This document shows positions 52,051 through 61,172 of a stretch of 64,000 nt of DNA, piece after piece. Source of the stretch: Desulfacinum hydrothermale DSM 13146 (GTDB lineage Bacteria > Desulfobacterota > Syntrophobacteria > Syntrophobacterales > DSM-9756); assembly GCF_900176285.1 (NCBI RefSeq), contig NZ_FWXF01000002.1, positions 1-64,000 on the forward strand, read 5' to 3'. Position numbers and translations under genes: made by a program. A model generated the notes under the pieces. That model searched no databases and was not told the origin of the DNA. It was given only the letters and a program-made list of their open reading frames with translations. Position 1 is the stretch's first letter. Each line of letters begins with the position of its first letter.

Positions 52051-52821
52051 ATGCTCGTGATTGAGGACCTCCAAGTGGAGTTGGCCGGAAAGCAGATTCT
52101 CAAGCACATCGACCTGGAAATCAAACCGGGCGAGACGCACATCCTTTTCGGCCCCAATGGATCCGGTAAGACCTCCCTGCTCATGACCATCATGGGATAC
52201 CCCCAATATAAGGTCACGGCAGGCAAGATCACCTTCAAAGGCGTGGACATCACTCACATGCCGATCAATGAACGCGCCCAGCTGGGCATCGGCATGGCCT
52301 ATCAGAGGCCGCCCACCATCCACGGTCTGAAGACCCGCCAGATGGTCAAGATCTGTGCGGGCAACGGGGACGATGTGGACCCCGAGGCCCTGGCCCGGCA
52401 GGTGGACTTTGTGGATTTCCTGGATCGTGACGTGAACTCCGGCTTTTCCGGAGGAGAGATCAAGCGCTCCGAACTCTTGCAGCTCCTGGCTCAGAACCCG
52501 GATCTCATGCTCTTCGACGAGCCGGAATCCGGCGTGGACTTGGAAAACATCGCCCTGGTGGGCAACACCATCGCCAAGCTGCTCCAAAAGGAATGCTCCC
52601 CCACCGACCTCAAGTCCATGCTTCAGCTAAAGCGTGAACGTACCAAGATGGGGCTCATCATCACCCACACAGGGCACATCCTGGAATACCTCACGGCGGA
52701 CAAGGGTCAGGTGCTCTACAATGGCGTTCTGAGCTGCGCCGACAACCCCCGGGACATCCTGCGGTGCATCAGCGAAATGGGATACGAGGAGTGCGTACGA
52801 TGCGCAATCGCGAACAACTGA
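52051..52821 (+). CDS. sufC: Fe-S assembly ATPase SufC
   Basis: 256 residues of the ABC-ATPase SufC family. Walker A GPNGSGKT lies near residue 40, the ABC signature FSGGEIKRSELLQLL follows, and Walker B is DLMLFDEPESGVDLEN. In the SufBCD-type scaffold it powers Fe-S cluster assembly. The length and the internal insertion around KECSPTDLKSMLQLKRERT fit archaeal/deltaproteobacterial forms. GAGGAG lies before the ATG. The gene overlaps sufB by 22 bases. Confidence 0.93.
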   Translation: MLVIEDLQVELAGKQILKHIDLEIKPGETHILFGPNGSGKTSLLMTIMGYPQYKVTAGKITFKGVDITHMPINERAQLGIGMAYQRPPTIHGLKTRQMVKICAGNGDDVDPEALARQVDFVDFLDRDVNSGFSGGEIKRSELLQLLAQNPDLMLFDEPESGVDLENIALVGNTIAKLLQKECSPTDLKSMLQLKRERTKMGLIITHTGHILEYLTADKGQVLYNGVLSCADNPRDILRCISEMGYEECVRCAIANN

Positions 52822-54026
52822 AAGAGAAAGCCCTCAAGGCCAAGGATAAGCCGGCCGCCATCGGGCCCGACCTGGATCTGAGCCAGTACGACAAGGCTCC
52901 CGTGGAACATCGCTACATCGATCACGACGAGCTCCTTTCCTTACCGTCCCTGGAAAAGGAGCGGTTGGTCATGGCCGGAATCGACATCACCGAGCAGGAA
53001 CGCGTCGGCACCTACATTCAAAAGGACACCGCCGTCGTTCACTGTGACGTGAAACAGAACGGCATTGAGGTCATCCCCATCAAGAAGGCCCTGGAACAGT
53101 ACGACTGGATCTGGGACTACTACTGGAAGCTGGTGGCCGTGGATGCGGACAAGTACACGGCGGCGGCGGAGCTAGATCTACACGACGGTTACGTCATCCG
53201 AGCGCTCCCGGGCGCCAAGACCGTCTATCCCGTCCAGGCCTGCCTCTACATGGACAAGAACAACCTCCAGCAAAACGTGCACAACATCATCATCGCCGAG
53301 GAGGGCTCGGAACTGCACGTCATCACGGGCTGCTCCACCTCGCCGCACATGAAGCGGGGAGCCCACCTGGGGGTTTCCGAGTTCTTCGTCAAGAAGAACG
53401 CCAAGCTGAGCTTCACCATGATCCACAACTGGGCCGAGGACATGGACATTCGCCCCCGGTCGGTGGCCCAGGTGGAAGAAGGGGGGCTCTTTCTCAACAA
53501 CTACATTTGCATGAAGCCCGTTCGGAGCCTGCAGATGTACCCCACCACCCATCTGGTGGGGGAAAACGCCGTGGCCCGTTACTACAGCATCATCGTGGGA
53601 AGCCCGGGGTCGGAACACGACCTGGGCGGCCGGATTTATCTCAAGAAGCCCGGGTCTCGTGCGGAGATTGTGGCCCGCACCATTTCCAACGGCGGTAAGA
53701 TCGTGGCCCGCGGCCACCTGATCGGGGAAGTACCGGAAATCAAGGCCCATCTGGAATGCAAGGGGCTCATCCTGAACGGAGGCATCATCCACGCCATCCC
53801 GGAACTGGAAGGCCATGTGGACGGGGTGGAGATGAGCCATGAAGCCGCCGTGGGCAAGATCGCTCAGGAAGAGATCGCTTACCTCATGTCCCGGGGTCTC
53901 AGTGAAGACGACGCGGTGGCCACCATCGTGCGAGGCTTTCTGAGCGTGGACATCCCCGGCCTTCCGCCGCAGCTCAAGGCGGAAATCGACCGGGCGGTGG
54001 AAGAAAGTGACAAGGACGTCATGTAG
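52800..54026 (+). CDS. sufB: SufB/SufD-family scaffold protein
   Basis: 408 residues, the SufB-type beta-helix scaffold (FPLEVSFR-type core). It shows HNIIIAEEGSELHVITGCST, RYYSIIVGSPGSEHDLGGRI, and the conserved end SHEAAVGKIAQEEIAYLMSR, GLSEDDAVATIVRGF. It is shorter than proteobacterial SufB. Because only sufC and this gene are present, it probably forms the minimal SufBC (SmsCB) complex thought to be ancestral. The ribosome-binding site GAGGAG (52786-52791) lies inside sufC. No sufD, sufS or sufU gene follows. Confidence 0.9.
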   Translation: MRNREQLKEKALKAKDKPAAIGPDLDLSQYDKAPVEHRYIDHDELLSLPSLEKERLVMAGIDITEQERVGTYIQKDTAVVHCDVKQNGIEVIPIKKALEQYDWIWDYYWKLVAVDADKYTAAAELDLHDGYVIRALPGAKTVYPVQACLYMDKNNLQQNVHNIIIAEEGSELHVITGCSTSPHMKRGAHLGVSEFFVKKNAKLSFTMIHNWAEDMDIRPRSVAQVEEGGLFLNNYICMKPVRSLQMYPTTHLVGENAVARYYSIIVGSPGSEHDLGGRIYLKKPGSRAEIVARTISNGGKIVARGHLIGEVPEIKAHLECKGLILNGGIIHAIPELEGHVDGVEMSHEAAVGKIAQEEIAYLMSRGLSEDDAVATIVRGFLSVDIPGLPPQLKAEIDRAVEESDKDVM

Positions 54027-54039
54027 TGGGAATCGGTGC

Positions 54040-54063
54040 CGGGAGCCGCTCCAGGCTCCCGGT
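54040..54063 (+). other. Stable hairpin after sufB
   Basis: Perfect 9-bp stem CCGGGAGCC / GGCTCCCGG with a 6-base loop, 13 bases after the sufB stop and 20 bases before the ribosome-binding site of the next gene. There is no T-tract, so it is more likely an mRNA 3'-protecting or attenuating structure than a full terminator. Confidence 0.5.
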
Positions 54064-54095
54064 CCTGGGTGGAACCATCGAAGGGGAGGCGAACC

Positions 54096-54413
54096 ATGAG
54101 ACGTTTCGTGTCGGTGCTGATCCTCGTCGCTTTGATCCTTGGCTCCATTCCCGCAGCAACGGCCTGGGCCGGTGACGGCGCAGCCACGTGGTCCCAGGAG
54201 GACCAGACGCCCCAAGGGGAGTGGATCCTGGCGGATCTTCTGATCATGCGCCCCCTGGGGATTGCGGCGTGCGCGGTGGGATTTGCGGGAAGCGTTCTGG
54301 CCATCCCCTTCGCCGCCATGTCCCATTCCGACAAGGACGTGAGCCGTCGGCTCATCGCCGAGCCCTTCGCCTACACCTTCACCCGTCCCCTGGGCCGCCT
54401 GGACACACCCTAA
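54096..54413 (+). CDS. Small exported/membrane protein
   Basis: 105 residues. A signal peptide occupies about 1-25 (MRRFVSVLILVALILGSIPA, then TAWAG). One membrane segment follows (LGIAACAVGFAGSVLAIPFA), preceded by LLIMRPLG and followed by AEPFAYTFTRPLGRL. The repeated RPLG motif is characteristic of a small family widespread in deltaproteobacteria, whose function is unknown to me. GGGGAGGCGAACC precedes the ATG. It could be cotranscribed with sufCB. Confidence 0.65.
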   Translation: MRRFVSVLILVALILGSIPAATAWAGDGAATWSQEDQTPQGEWILADLLIMRPLGIAACAVGFAGSVLAIPFAAMSHSDKDVSRRLIAEPFAYTFTRPLGRLDTP

Positions 54414-54524
54414 AGGGACCGTGATCCGGAAACGGCGTACGGGCAGGCTCTAGATGCCGCTCCCGCCACACCCCAATCCATAACCTGGAAGACGATCCAC
54501 CCCCTGCGGCGGGTCGTCTCCATA

Positions 54525-57500
54525 TCAGCACACATCATTCAATCGGGCCTTTTCCCGGACCAGGGAGAGCCAATCCCGAGAGCCGCAGCCGGGCAGCAGC
54601 TCTTTCCATTCGGCATAGACGGCCTCCAAGCTCTGTGGAAACGGGGTGCCGTCGGCGGCCATGATCCGCGCCAACGCCTCCCAATCGGGCAGGCTCTCGC
54701 CTCCGGCCTCCAACGCGGCCGCCAGTTCCAGAAACCGCCCTTCTTGGTTCACGATGCTCCCTCGCTGCTCGCCGAAAGCCGCCAGGGGGAGCACCACATC
54801 GGCCCATTCCAGGGCGGGACCCGCCACGTTTTCCTGAGCCACCAGAAATTCCACCCCTTGGAGCGCCTCCATGGCCGGGCTTCCCGAAGCGGCCAGATGC
54901 CGACTTTCCTGCACGAAAAGGCCCTTGAGCCGGCCCTGGGCCAGTGCCTCCATCGTTCCCACGGAAGGTCTTGCGGGAAGATCCCCGGCCTCCCACACTC
55001 CGGCCACCTTTGCCACAGCCGCCGCATCGTCCAGCGATATCCATCCGGGAAGCATGGCCGGGGCCGCCCCCACCAGGAGAGCCCCCAGGGAATTGGCCCC
55101 TGCCAAGGCAGGATAGATCCCCGCTCCCTCGCTCTGCCCTTCCCCTTGCGTACCCACTGCCAGGGCCGCCAAGGACTGGAAGGCGGCGATGCGGCCCCTT
55201 TCGGGCAGGCGGTTCAAGGCCGCGGCGTCCACCACCATGGCCCACCCCGGCTCCGCCGCCAGTCTTTCGCACAAGGCCTCCAGCCTGTCTTTTAGGGACG
55301 TGGGAACCGACCAGGCATCCGCCGTTCGCATCACCTCTTGCTCTAGCTTTCCAAGGCGATCCGAATCGGGCGGGACGCCTTTTTTCTCCATCAGCCGGGC
55401 GGCCAGTACCGAGAGAAAAGCGGGCCACTGACTGGGTTCCACCTCCAGCGGGTCCGTTGCGCCTTGCGGCCCCGAGGCGTTTGGGGGCCCCAAGCAAATG
55501 AGCGAGGCGCCGCGGTTTCCAACGGCCCGACGCACGAAGGTGCCGAGAACCGGGGCCGTTTGAAACGCTTCGCCGATGCTAAGAATCCTCGGAGCCCGTG
55601 CCAGCGAAGCCAGGGGAGCCAACAGAGCGAAGCCTTCCCCTGCCAGGTGGACGGCCCGCACCAGAGCTTCCACCGCCCCTCTTTCGGGAAAGTCGATGTG
55701 GGGGGTCTTCAGGCCCAGGCGCATCCATTTCTGCAGGAGATAAAGCCCCTCGCAACTTCCACTAAAGGAGGCCAATGCGCCCACACTTTCCGGCCCGTAC
55801 TTTTCCGCGATGGCCCGAAGTCCTTGCACAACGCGGTCCACCGCCTTTCCCCAACTCGCCTCTTTGAGCGTTCCGTTTTCCCGAACCAGGGGTCGCAACA
55901 CCCTCCGTTCCTTCCACTGGTCGTCGTAGGCCCGAAAACGTCCCCGGGAACAGGTGGAGGCATGGTTGGGAGGCACATCCCGGCCGTCCGCGATCCACAC
56001 CAGCCGCCCCCCCTTGACCTTCAGGTCCACTTCGCACCCGCATCCGCACTGGACACAGTGGCTGGGTACGGACTGCCAATGGAGGCGCTCCACCGCCCTT
56101 CCCTGACGTTTTTCCATCAAGGCCCCGGTGGGGCACAAATCCACGCACAGACCGCAGGAGACGCACTTGTCGGTGAAACGGGGCCAGTCCTTGAAATCGA
56201 TGGCGTCGCTGCACTGGAAAATGCGACAGGCCACGGCGCACCGTTCGCACCGGATGCACTTGTTGGGGTCCAAAGCGATGGTTGGATGGGTATCGATGGC
56301 CGCTACCCGCTGGAAATGGATCTTCTTGGAGGGCTGCTCCCTCCAATCCACCTGGAACTCGTTCATGAGTTCCCGAAGGCGACAGTCGAAGGCGGCGCTG
56401 CAGCCGCACGCCAGGCACCGCTGCGCCTCCCGTTGGGCCTGGGCTTCATCGAAGCCCAGTTCCACTTCCGCAAAACCGCCTAGGCGCTTGGCCGGCTCCA
56501 TTTCCGGCATTCGTTCCCGGGGTAGCACCTTGTAGATCTCGAAAGGCGCCTTGTCGATGGACTCCAGGTCGCCCTTGCTGATGTTGAAATGGAGCGGTTC
56601 CGGCTGCACTTCCCCCACCTGGAAGAAGCGGTTGAGGGAATAGGCCGCCTTGCGACCGTCGGCCAGGGCCGCCACCACTGTCATGGGACCCCGGAACAGA
56701 TCCCCTCCCACGAAGATCATCTCCCGGCCCGTGTGCATGCTGCGAGGATCGCCGCCGATGGTGCTCCATCGGGTGATGGGAATGCCCTCCATGCCGGGAT
56801 CCTGTTCTTGGCTCAGGACCATGGGATATTGACCGATGGCGCTGATCACCTGATCCACGTCCATGAGGGTTTCCGACCCTTCGATGGGAACGGGTCGGCG
56901 CCGCCCGCTGGCGTCCGGCTCTCCCAACTCCATGCGAATGAACTCCAGATGGGCCACTTGCTTGCCATCACCCAGGATCCGGGTGGGAGCCGCCAAAAGA
57001 TGAATCTCCACTCCCTCGGCTTCGGCCTCCTCGATTTCCTCATGACTTGCCGGCATTTCCTTGCGGGACCTTCGGTAGAGGATGGTGACCTTTTCGGCTC
57101 CCAAACGCAGGGCGGATCGAGCGGCATCGATGGCCACGTTGCCGCCGCCGATCACCGCCACCCTCTTCCCCACCCGGACGGACTTTCCAGCCGCGATGTT
57201 TTCCAGAAACTCCACACCGCTTTCCACTCCTTGCAAATCTTCTCCCACGATGCCCAGTTTGCGGCTGGCCCAGGCTCCGATGGCCAAGAAGATGGCCCCG
57301 TAGCCTTCCTTTTTCAGATCATCCAACGTGAAGTCCCGCCCCCACGTGACACCCGTGCGCACACTCACTCCCAGGCTCAGGATCCCCTGGATCTCCCAGT
57401 CCAGGATCTTCTTGGGGAGTCGATACTCGGGGATCCCGTAGCGGAGCATCCCGCCCAGCTTGTCACGGGCCTCGAAGATGGTCACACCGTGCCCCATGGA

Positions 57501-58141
57501 GCGCAGGTAGTAGGCGGCGCTCAGCCCCGCAGGGCCTCCTCCCACGATGGCCACATGATGTCCCGTGCTTTCCGGCACTTCCGGCAGCACCCGCCGGCCC
57601 GTCTTCATCTCGAAATCGGCCACAAACCGCTTGCAGTGGTTGATGTTGACGGGTTCATCCACCAGGTGACGCCTACAGGCGCCTTCGCACGGATGAGGAC
57701 ACACCCGGCCGATGCTGGCCGGCATGGGGATCTTTTCCTTGATGAGTTTGACCGCTTCCAGGTACTCGCCGTGTCGAATCAGGGCCAGATAGCCCTGAAT
57801 ATCCACGTTGGCCGGGCAGGTGAGCGAACAGGGAGCCACGCAATCGCCGTAATGGGTGTCGAGCAGGAGTTCCAGGAGCAGCTTGCGGGTTTGGAGCAGC
57901 TCCGGGCCCGTCGTGCGGATCACCATGCCATCTGAAACGGGCGTGCTGCACGCGGCCTTGTATTGCTTTTCGCCTTCCACCGCCACCACGCACAGCCTGC
58001 AGTTTTCCAGGGGGGCAGCAGATGGGTGTAGCACAGGGTGGGCACATGGATCCCTTCACGTCGTGCCACCTCCAGGATGGTGCTCCCTTGGGGAGCCTGT
58101 ATCGTCCGCCCATCGATTGTGACCGTCACCGTCTTCGACAT
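54525..58141 (-). CDS. Fused 2Fe-2S / GltD flavoprotein / 2x4Fe-4S / molybdopterin-oxidoreductase-like protein with a frameshift
   Basis: Full reading needs one extra C in a six-C run (58010-58015 as G). The N-terminal part (ATG 58141, strong GGAGG ribosome-binding site) runs 44 codons in one frame, the rest in another. Joined, it gives about 1205 residues. A [2Fe-2S] domain with exact CX10CX2CX13C spacing comes first. A GltD-like segment follows ([23 protein letters not shown] motif [12 protein letters not shown]), then two [4Fe-4S] sites ([32 protein letters not shown]), the MopB [4Fe-4S] [13 protein letters not shown], and a NuoG-like molybdopterin domain. It is likely an electron-bifurcating or NAD-linked dehydrogenase subunit. 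No partner gene is adjacent. Confidence 0.75.
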
Positions 58142-58520
58142 AGCCGTCCTCCGCACCGAGGTTATGAAAGTCGCACACCGTAATCCGTGATCCGTGTATT
58201 CCTTAATGAGTGGCGGGCAATGGGAGCCCGAGGGCGCAACGGGCGCGTCCCCGATCGTCCATGTCTCATGTTCCATCACCCATGACCCTAGATCCTTGCC
58301 ATCCTTGGTCGTCACGACCAGGCCTGAAAACCGTTTGGAGACAGTGATGAACCGCGACGGCATGGACCCGTTGCGGCGCTTGTCGTCCTGACTCGTCGGG
58401 CGGCACCTACCGCCGGTGCGGGCGTTTGAAAGGAGAATCGAAAAGGCGGGGGAATGGGGCCGGATCAACAACGGGCGCGGTGAACAGGAAGTTCAGGCGA
58501 ACCGGAACAAGGACTGTTCG
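58142..58520. other. Gene-free stretch between fusion protein and response-regulator genes
   Basis: No gene was recognised. A short palindrome-rich patch CGTAATCCGTGATCCGTG occurs near 58170-58190. No clean promoter for the fusion gene was found, though it must lie here. Confidence 0.35.
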
Positions 58521-58919
58521 TTATTCTTGTCGTTTCAGGAGCAAGTCGATGTTATGGCGCAGGGCCTGGGGGTCCACCGGTTTTTCCATGAAGATGTCCG
58601 CCGCGATCCAGTCCAGATCGTCTTCCACGCTCCGGGCGTAGCCCTTTTCCGTTTCGGGCTGTGCCGAAACGATGATGATGGGCAGCTTGTGAAACGTCTC
58701 CTTCTGGCGCAGCTGCACGGCGAATTGGAGCCCTTCGTCCACCGTGGCCATCATGATGTCCAGCACCAGCAGATCCGGTCGGCTTTCTTCAAGGAGCTTC
58801 AAGCCGTCCTGGGTGTTGCCGGCGGTCAACACCTCATAGCCGAACCGCTTCAAAATAGCCCCGGTAATCTCCAGGAAACTGGGATCGTCGTCGATGATCA
58901 GAATGCGCTTTCCACTCAT
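58521..58919 (-). CDS. Response regulator receiver protein
   Basis: 132 residues, receiver domain only. Acidic pocket D10-D12, phospho-acceptor D54 (LLVLDIMM), S85 and K113 are present. No output domain is seen. Its ATG overlaps the histidine kinase stop codon (ATGA), so the pair is translationally coupled and is almost certainly a cognate two-component system. It may act by protein contact or pass phosphate on, since it has no DNA-binding domain. Confidence 0.92.
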   Translation of the reverse strand: MSGKRILIIDDDPSFLEITGAILKRFGYEVLTAGNTQDGLKLLEESRPDLLVLDIMMATVDEGLQFAVQLRQKETFHKLPIIIVSAQPETEKGYARSVEDDLDWIAADIFMEKPVDPQALRHNIDLLLKRQE

Positions 58920-61039
58920 TCCACTCCCTCCCCGTGCCGTGGCGCATCCGGGCCTTGATTGACCCCGGAAGGCACCTCCACGATGAAATTCACTCCCTCT
59001 CCTTTGGAGCTTTCAACCCAAATCCTGCCTCCGTGGCGTTCCACGATGGTTTTTGCGATGAACAGCCCCAGGCCCGTGCCGCGCGTGGCGGACCGGCGTG
59101 CGGAGGGCAGCCGCTGGAACCTTCGAAAGAGCTTGCTTTGATCCTCGGCACTCAGCCCCGGGCCGCTGTTCCACACTTCCAGCCGAAGCCGGCCGTGGGC
59201 CGTCTCAAAGGCCGAAACGCGTACCTTCCCTTGATTTTCACCATATTTGACGGCATTGCTCAACAGGTTGGTGAGAACCCCCCGAAAAAGCTCGGGGTCC
59301 AAGGCCCAGGAAAGATCCGTCGGCATGTTCTTTTCCACCTCCATGCCCTTTTGCCGAATGGCTGGTTCCAGCCCCTGGAGCACCGGCTGCACGATCTCCT
59401 CATCCAGCCGCACGGACTTAGGATGGACGGGAAACTCGTCCTTTTCGATGCGCGACAGGTCCAGGTAGTGCCGGATCATCTCCATGGACTGTTCCAGGTT
59501 GGCACAGATGGCGTCCACCATGGCCTTCTGTTCCGGCACCAGAGGGCCGAAGATCTCCTGGCGAAGGGCATTGGCGCTCATGTATCCATTGGCGATGGGC
59601 GATTTGAGTTCATGGGTGACAAAGCTGATCATTTCCAGGTAGTACCGGTTCAGCCGTTCCAGCTCCCGGTTGGCCGAGTTCAGTTCCCGGTTGGCGGCGA
59701 CCAGCGCGTTCATGTGCGCCTTGATCTCGCTCAGGTCATGGAAATAGCCCACGATGCTGAACCTGCCGCCATCCTCTTCCAAGCGGGTGGCGGAAAGTCG
59801 AATGGGGACGCGCCGACCTTCCTTGGTGAGCACCTCCGTGGTGTAATCCACCAGAACGCCCGGTCCGCCGTATTCGTCGCTCAACAGGGCGGCCTTGACG
59901 CGCCGGGCTCCGTCTTCCGGGTAGATGTCCCCGGCATTGAGGCCGTAGACGGCTTCCGTCGCCGTATAGCCCAAGAGCCGCTCCGCCCCTTTGTTGTAGA
60001 GGATGATCGTGCCCTGGTGATCGCTTGCCATGATTCCGTCCGGGCACGCTTCCAGGAGCCTTTCCTCGAATTCATAACGCCGGCGGAGCCTTTCCTGATA
60101 AGCGCGAAGTTCTGCAGCCATGAACCGGAAGCTGAGGATCAGGCGCGTCAGTTCATTGGCTCCCGCCTTCTCCAGAACGGGGCATTCCCGGCACACTTCG
60201 CTGAGACCGGACTCCGCATCGTTTTGCCTCCTGATTGGAAACAGTGAAAATCCCTCCCACGGCCACCGTCCCCCGACCACGGCGCCCGCATCGTCCACCA
60301 GATGGGGGCACGTTCCCGCGTCGGTGGGCAGCGTCCGAGCCCACGTGGAGGGCTCCAGTCTCTTTTTGCAGGCGGGCATGGGCTCCCCGCGCTCGATCAC
60401 TTCCTGAAGCCTTCCGCGCGCCATAAGATCCGTCATGGCCAGAAGCTCCCGAACCGGCCGGGTGATCCGATCGGTGAACCATCGGCTGACGAAAAAACCC
60501 ACCACCAGGATCAGGGCCGTGACGGAAGCGAGGGTCAAAAAAAGCTTCTGTCTCATGGGCCACATGAGCCCGGCTTCAACCCCCACCCGGAGAATCATTC
60601 CGTGGGCCGAGCTTTCTGGGGAATCTGGAGTCACCACCACTTCAAAAAGGTCCCGCCCACAATCCGTGCAGCGCCGAAGCACGACCGGGCCTCTTCGATC
60701 TTGCAAACGCCACTTGATTGCGTCCCGTGCAGGAACATCGCCGGCCCTGAAGAAGGGACGCCCGGCCTGGGTTTCAACGGTCACATATCGGTAACCCGGG
60801 TAGAAGCCCAGGCGGTTTTCCAGTTCCCGGCCCGACCTCGCCCCCCACCAACGCTTTTCCGCCGCCCAGCGATCCAAGAGGCGGCCCAGATCCATGAGAT
60901 CTTCCTTTACGGCCGTATCCAGCGCGGGAAGGATGGCCGTGCGAATACCCAGCCAGGCGGCCGCCACCACGAAAAAGATGAGAGACAGGGAGACCACGCT
61001 GATGGACGTTTTCAACCTGAGCCGTTCCAGAAATTCCAT
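58916..61039 (-). CDS. Membrane histidine kinase with Cys-rich insert after HAMP
   Basis: 707 residues. TM1 12-32, a periplasmic domain with a CXXC (C124/C127: RRCTDCGRDLFEVV), TM2 165-186, and HAMP about 187-215. A roughly 70-residue insert contains Cys224, Cys244, Cys283 and Cys286 (GTCPHL, SEVCRECPVLE). Then come PAS (about 325-440), a coiled coil, the HisKA phospho-His476 (FVTHELKSPIANGY), and a HATPase with N (LLSNAVKYG) and G (GTGLGLFIAK) boxes. The Cys clusters suggest a redox, metal or heme signal. ATG 61039 follows a GGGGGG tract. It is downstream of the TRAP genes on the same strand. Confidence 0.88.
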   Translation of the reverse strand: MEFLERLRLKTSISVVSLSLIFFVVAAAWLGIRTAILPALDTAVKEDLMDLGRLLDRWAAEKRWWGARSGRELENRLGFYPGYRYVTVETQAGRPFFRAGDVPARDAIKWRLQDRRGPVVLRRCTDCGRDLFEVVVTPDSPESSAHGMILRVGVEAGLMWPMRQKLFLTLASVTALILVVGFFVSRWFTDRITRPVRELLAMTDLMARGRLQEVIERGEPMPACKKRLEPSTWARTLPTDAGTCPHLVDDAGAVVGGRWPWEGFSLFPIRRQNDAESGLSEVCRECPVLEKAGANELTRLILSFRFMAAELRAYQERLRRRYEFEERLLEACPDGIMASDHQGTIILYNKGAERLLGYTATEAVYGLNAGDIYPEDGARRVKAALLSDEYGGPGVLVDYTTEVLTKEGRRVPIRLSATRLEEDGGRFSIVGYFHDLSEIKAHMNALVAANRELNSANRELERLNRYYLEMISFVTHELKSPIANGYMSANALRQEIFGPLVPEQKAMVDAICANLEQSMEMIRHYLDLSRIEKDEFPVHPKSVRLDEEIVQPVLQGLEPAIRQKGMEVEKNMPTDLSWALDPELFRGVLTNLLSNAVKYGENQGKVRVSAFETAHGRLRLEVWNSGPGLSAEDQSKLFRRFQRLPSARRSATRGTGLGLFIAKTIVERHGGRIWVESSKGEGVNFIVEVPSGVNQGPDAPRHGEGVE

Positions 61040-61092
61040 TCCCCCCCCATCGTCAGGGGTTTGCCGGCTTGTGGGAAGTTGCAAATGATGTG

Positions 61093-61124
61093 CATGTGGT
61101 TACGGAAACATGTGGTTACGGAAA
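61093..61124 (-). repeat. Perfect 16-bp tandem direct repeat (two copies)
   Basis: Two identical head-to-tail units CATGTGGTTACGGAAA at 61093-61108 and 61109-61124 lie 54-85 bases upstream of the kinase ATG and after the dctM stop. A weak promoter (ATGACA, 17 bases, TAAATT at 61124-61152 on the minus strand) ends just at the second unit, so both units would lie near the start of transcription. This is the position expected of an operator. Confidence 0.7.
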
Positions 61125-61172
61125 ATTTATCACAAAGGCCCGATCCTGTCATGGTCCTTTTCCCGGCAGGCG

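Noticed and set aside
54490-54520. Imperfect inverted repeat between the small membrane-protein gene and the fusion gene as a terminator
   Set aside because: The arms (AGACG/CGTCT) are interrupted by a bulge and no T-tract follows on either strand.
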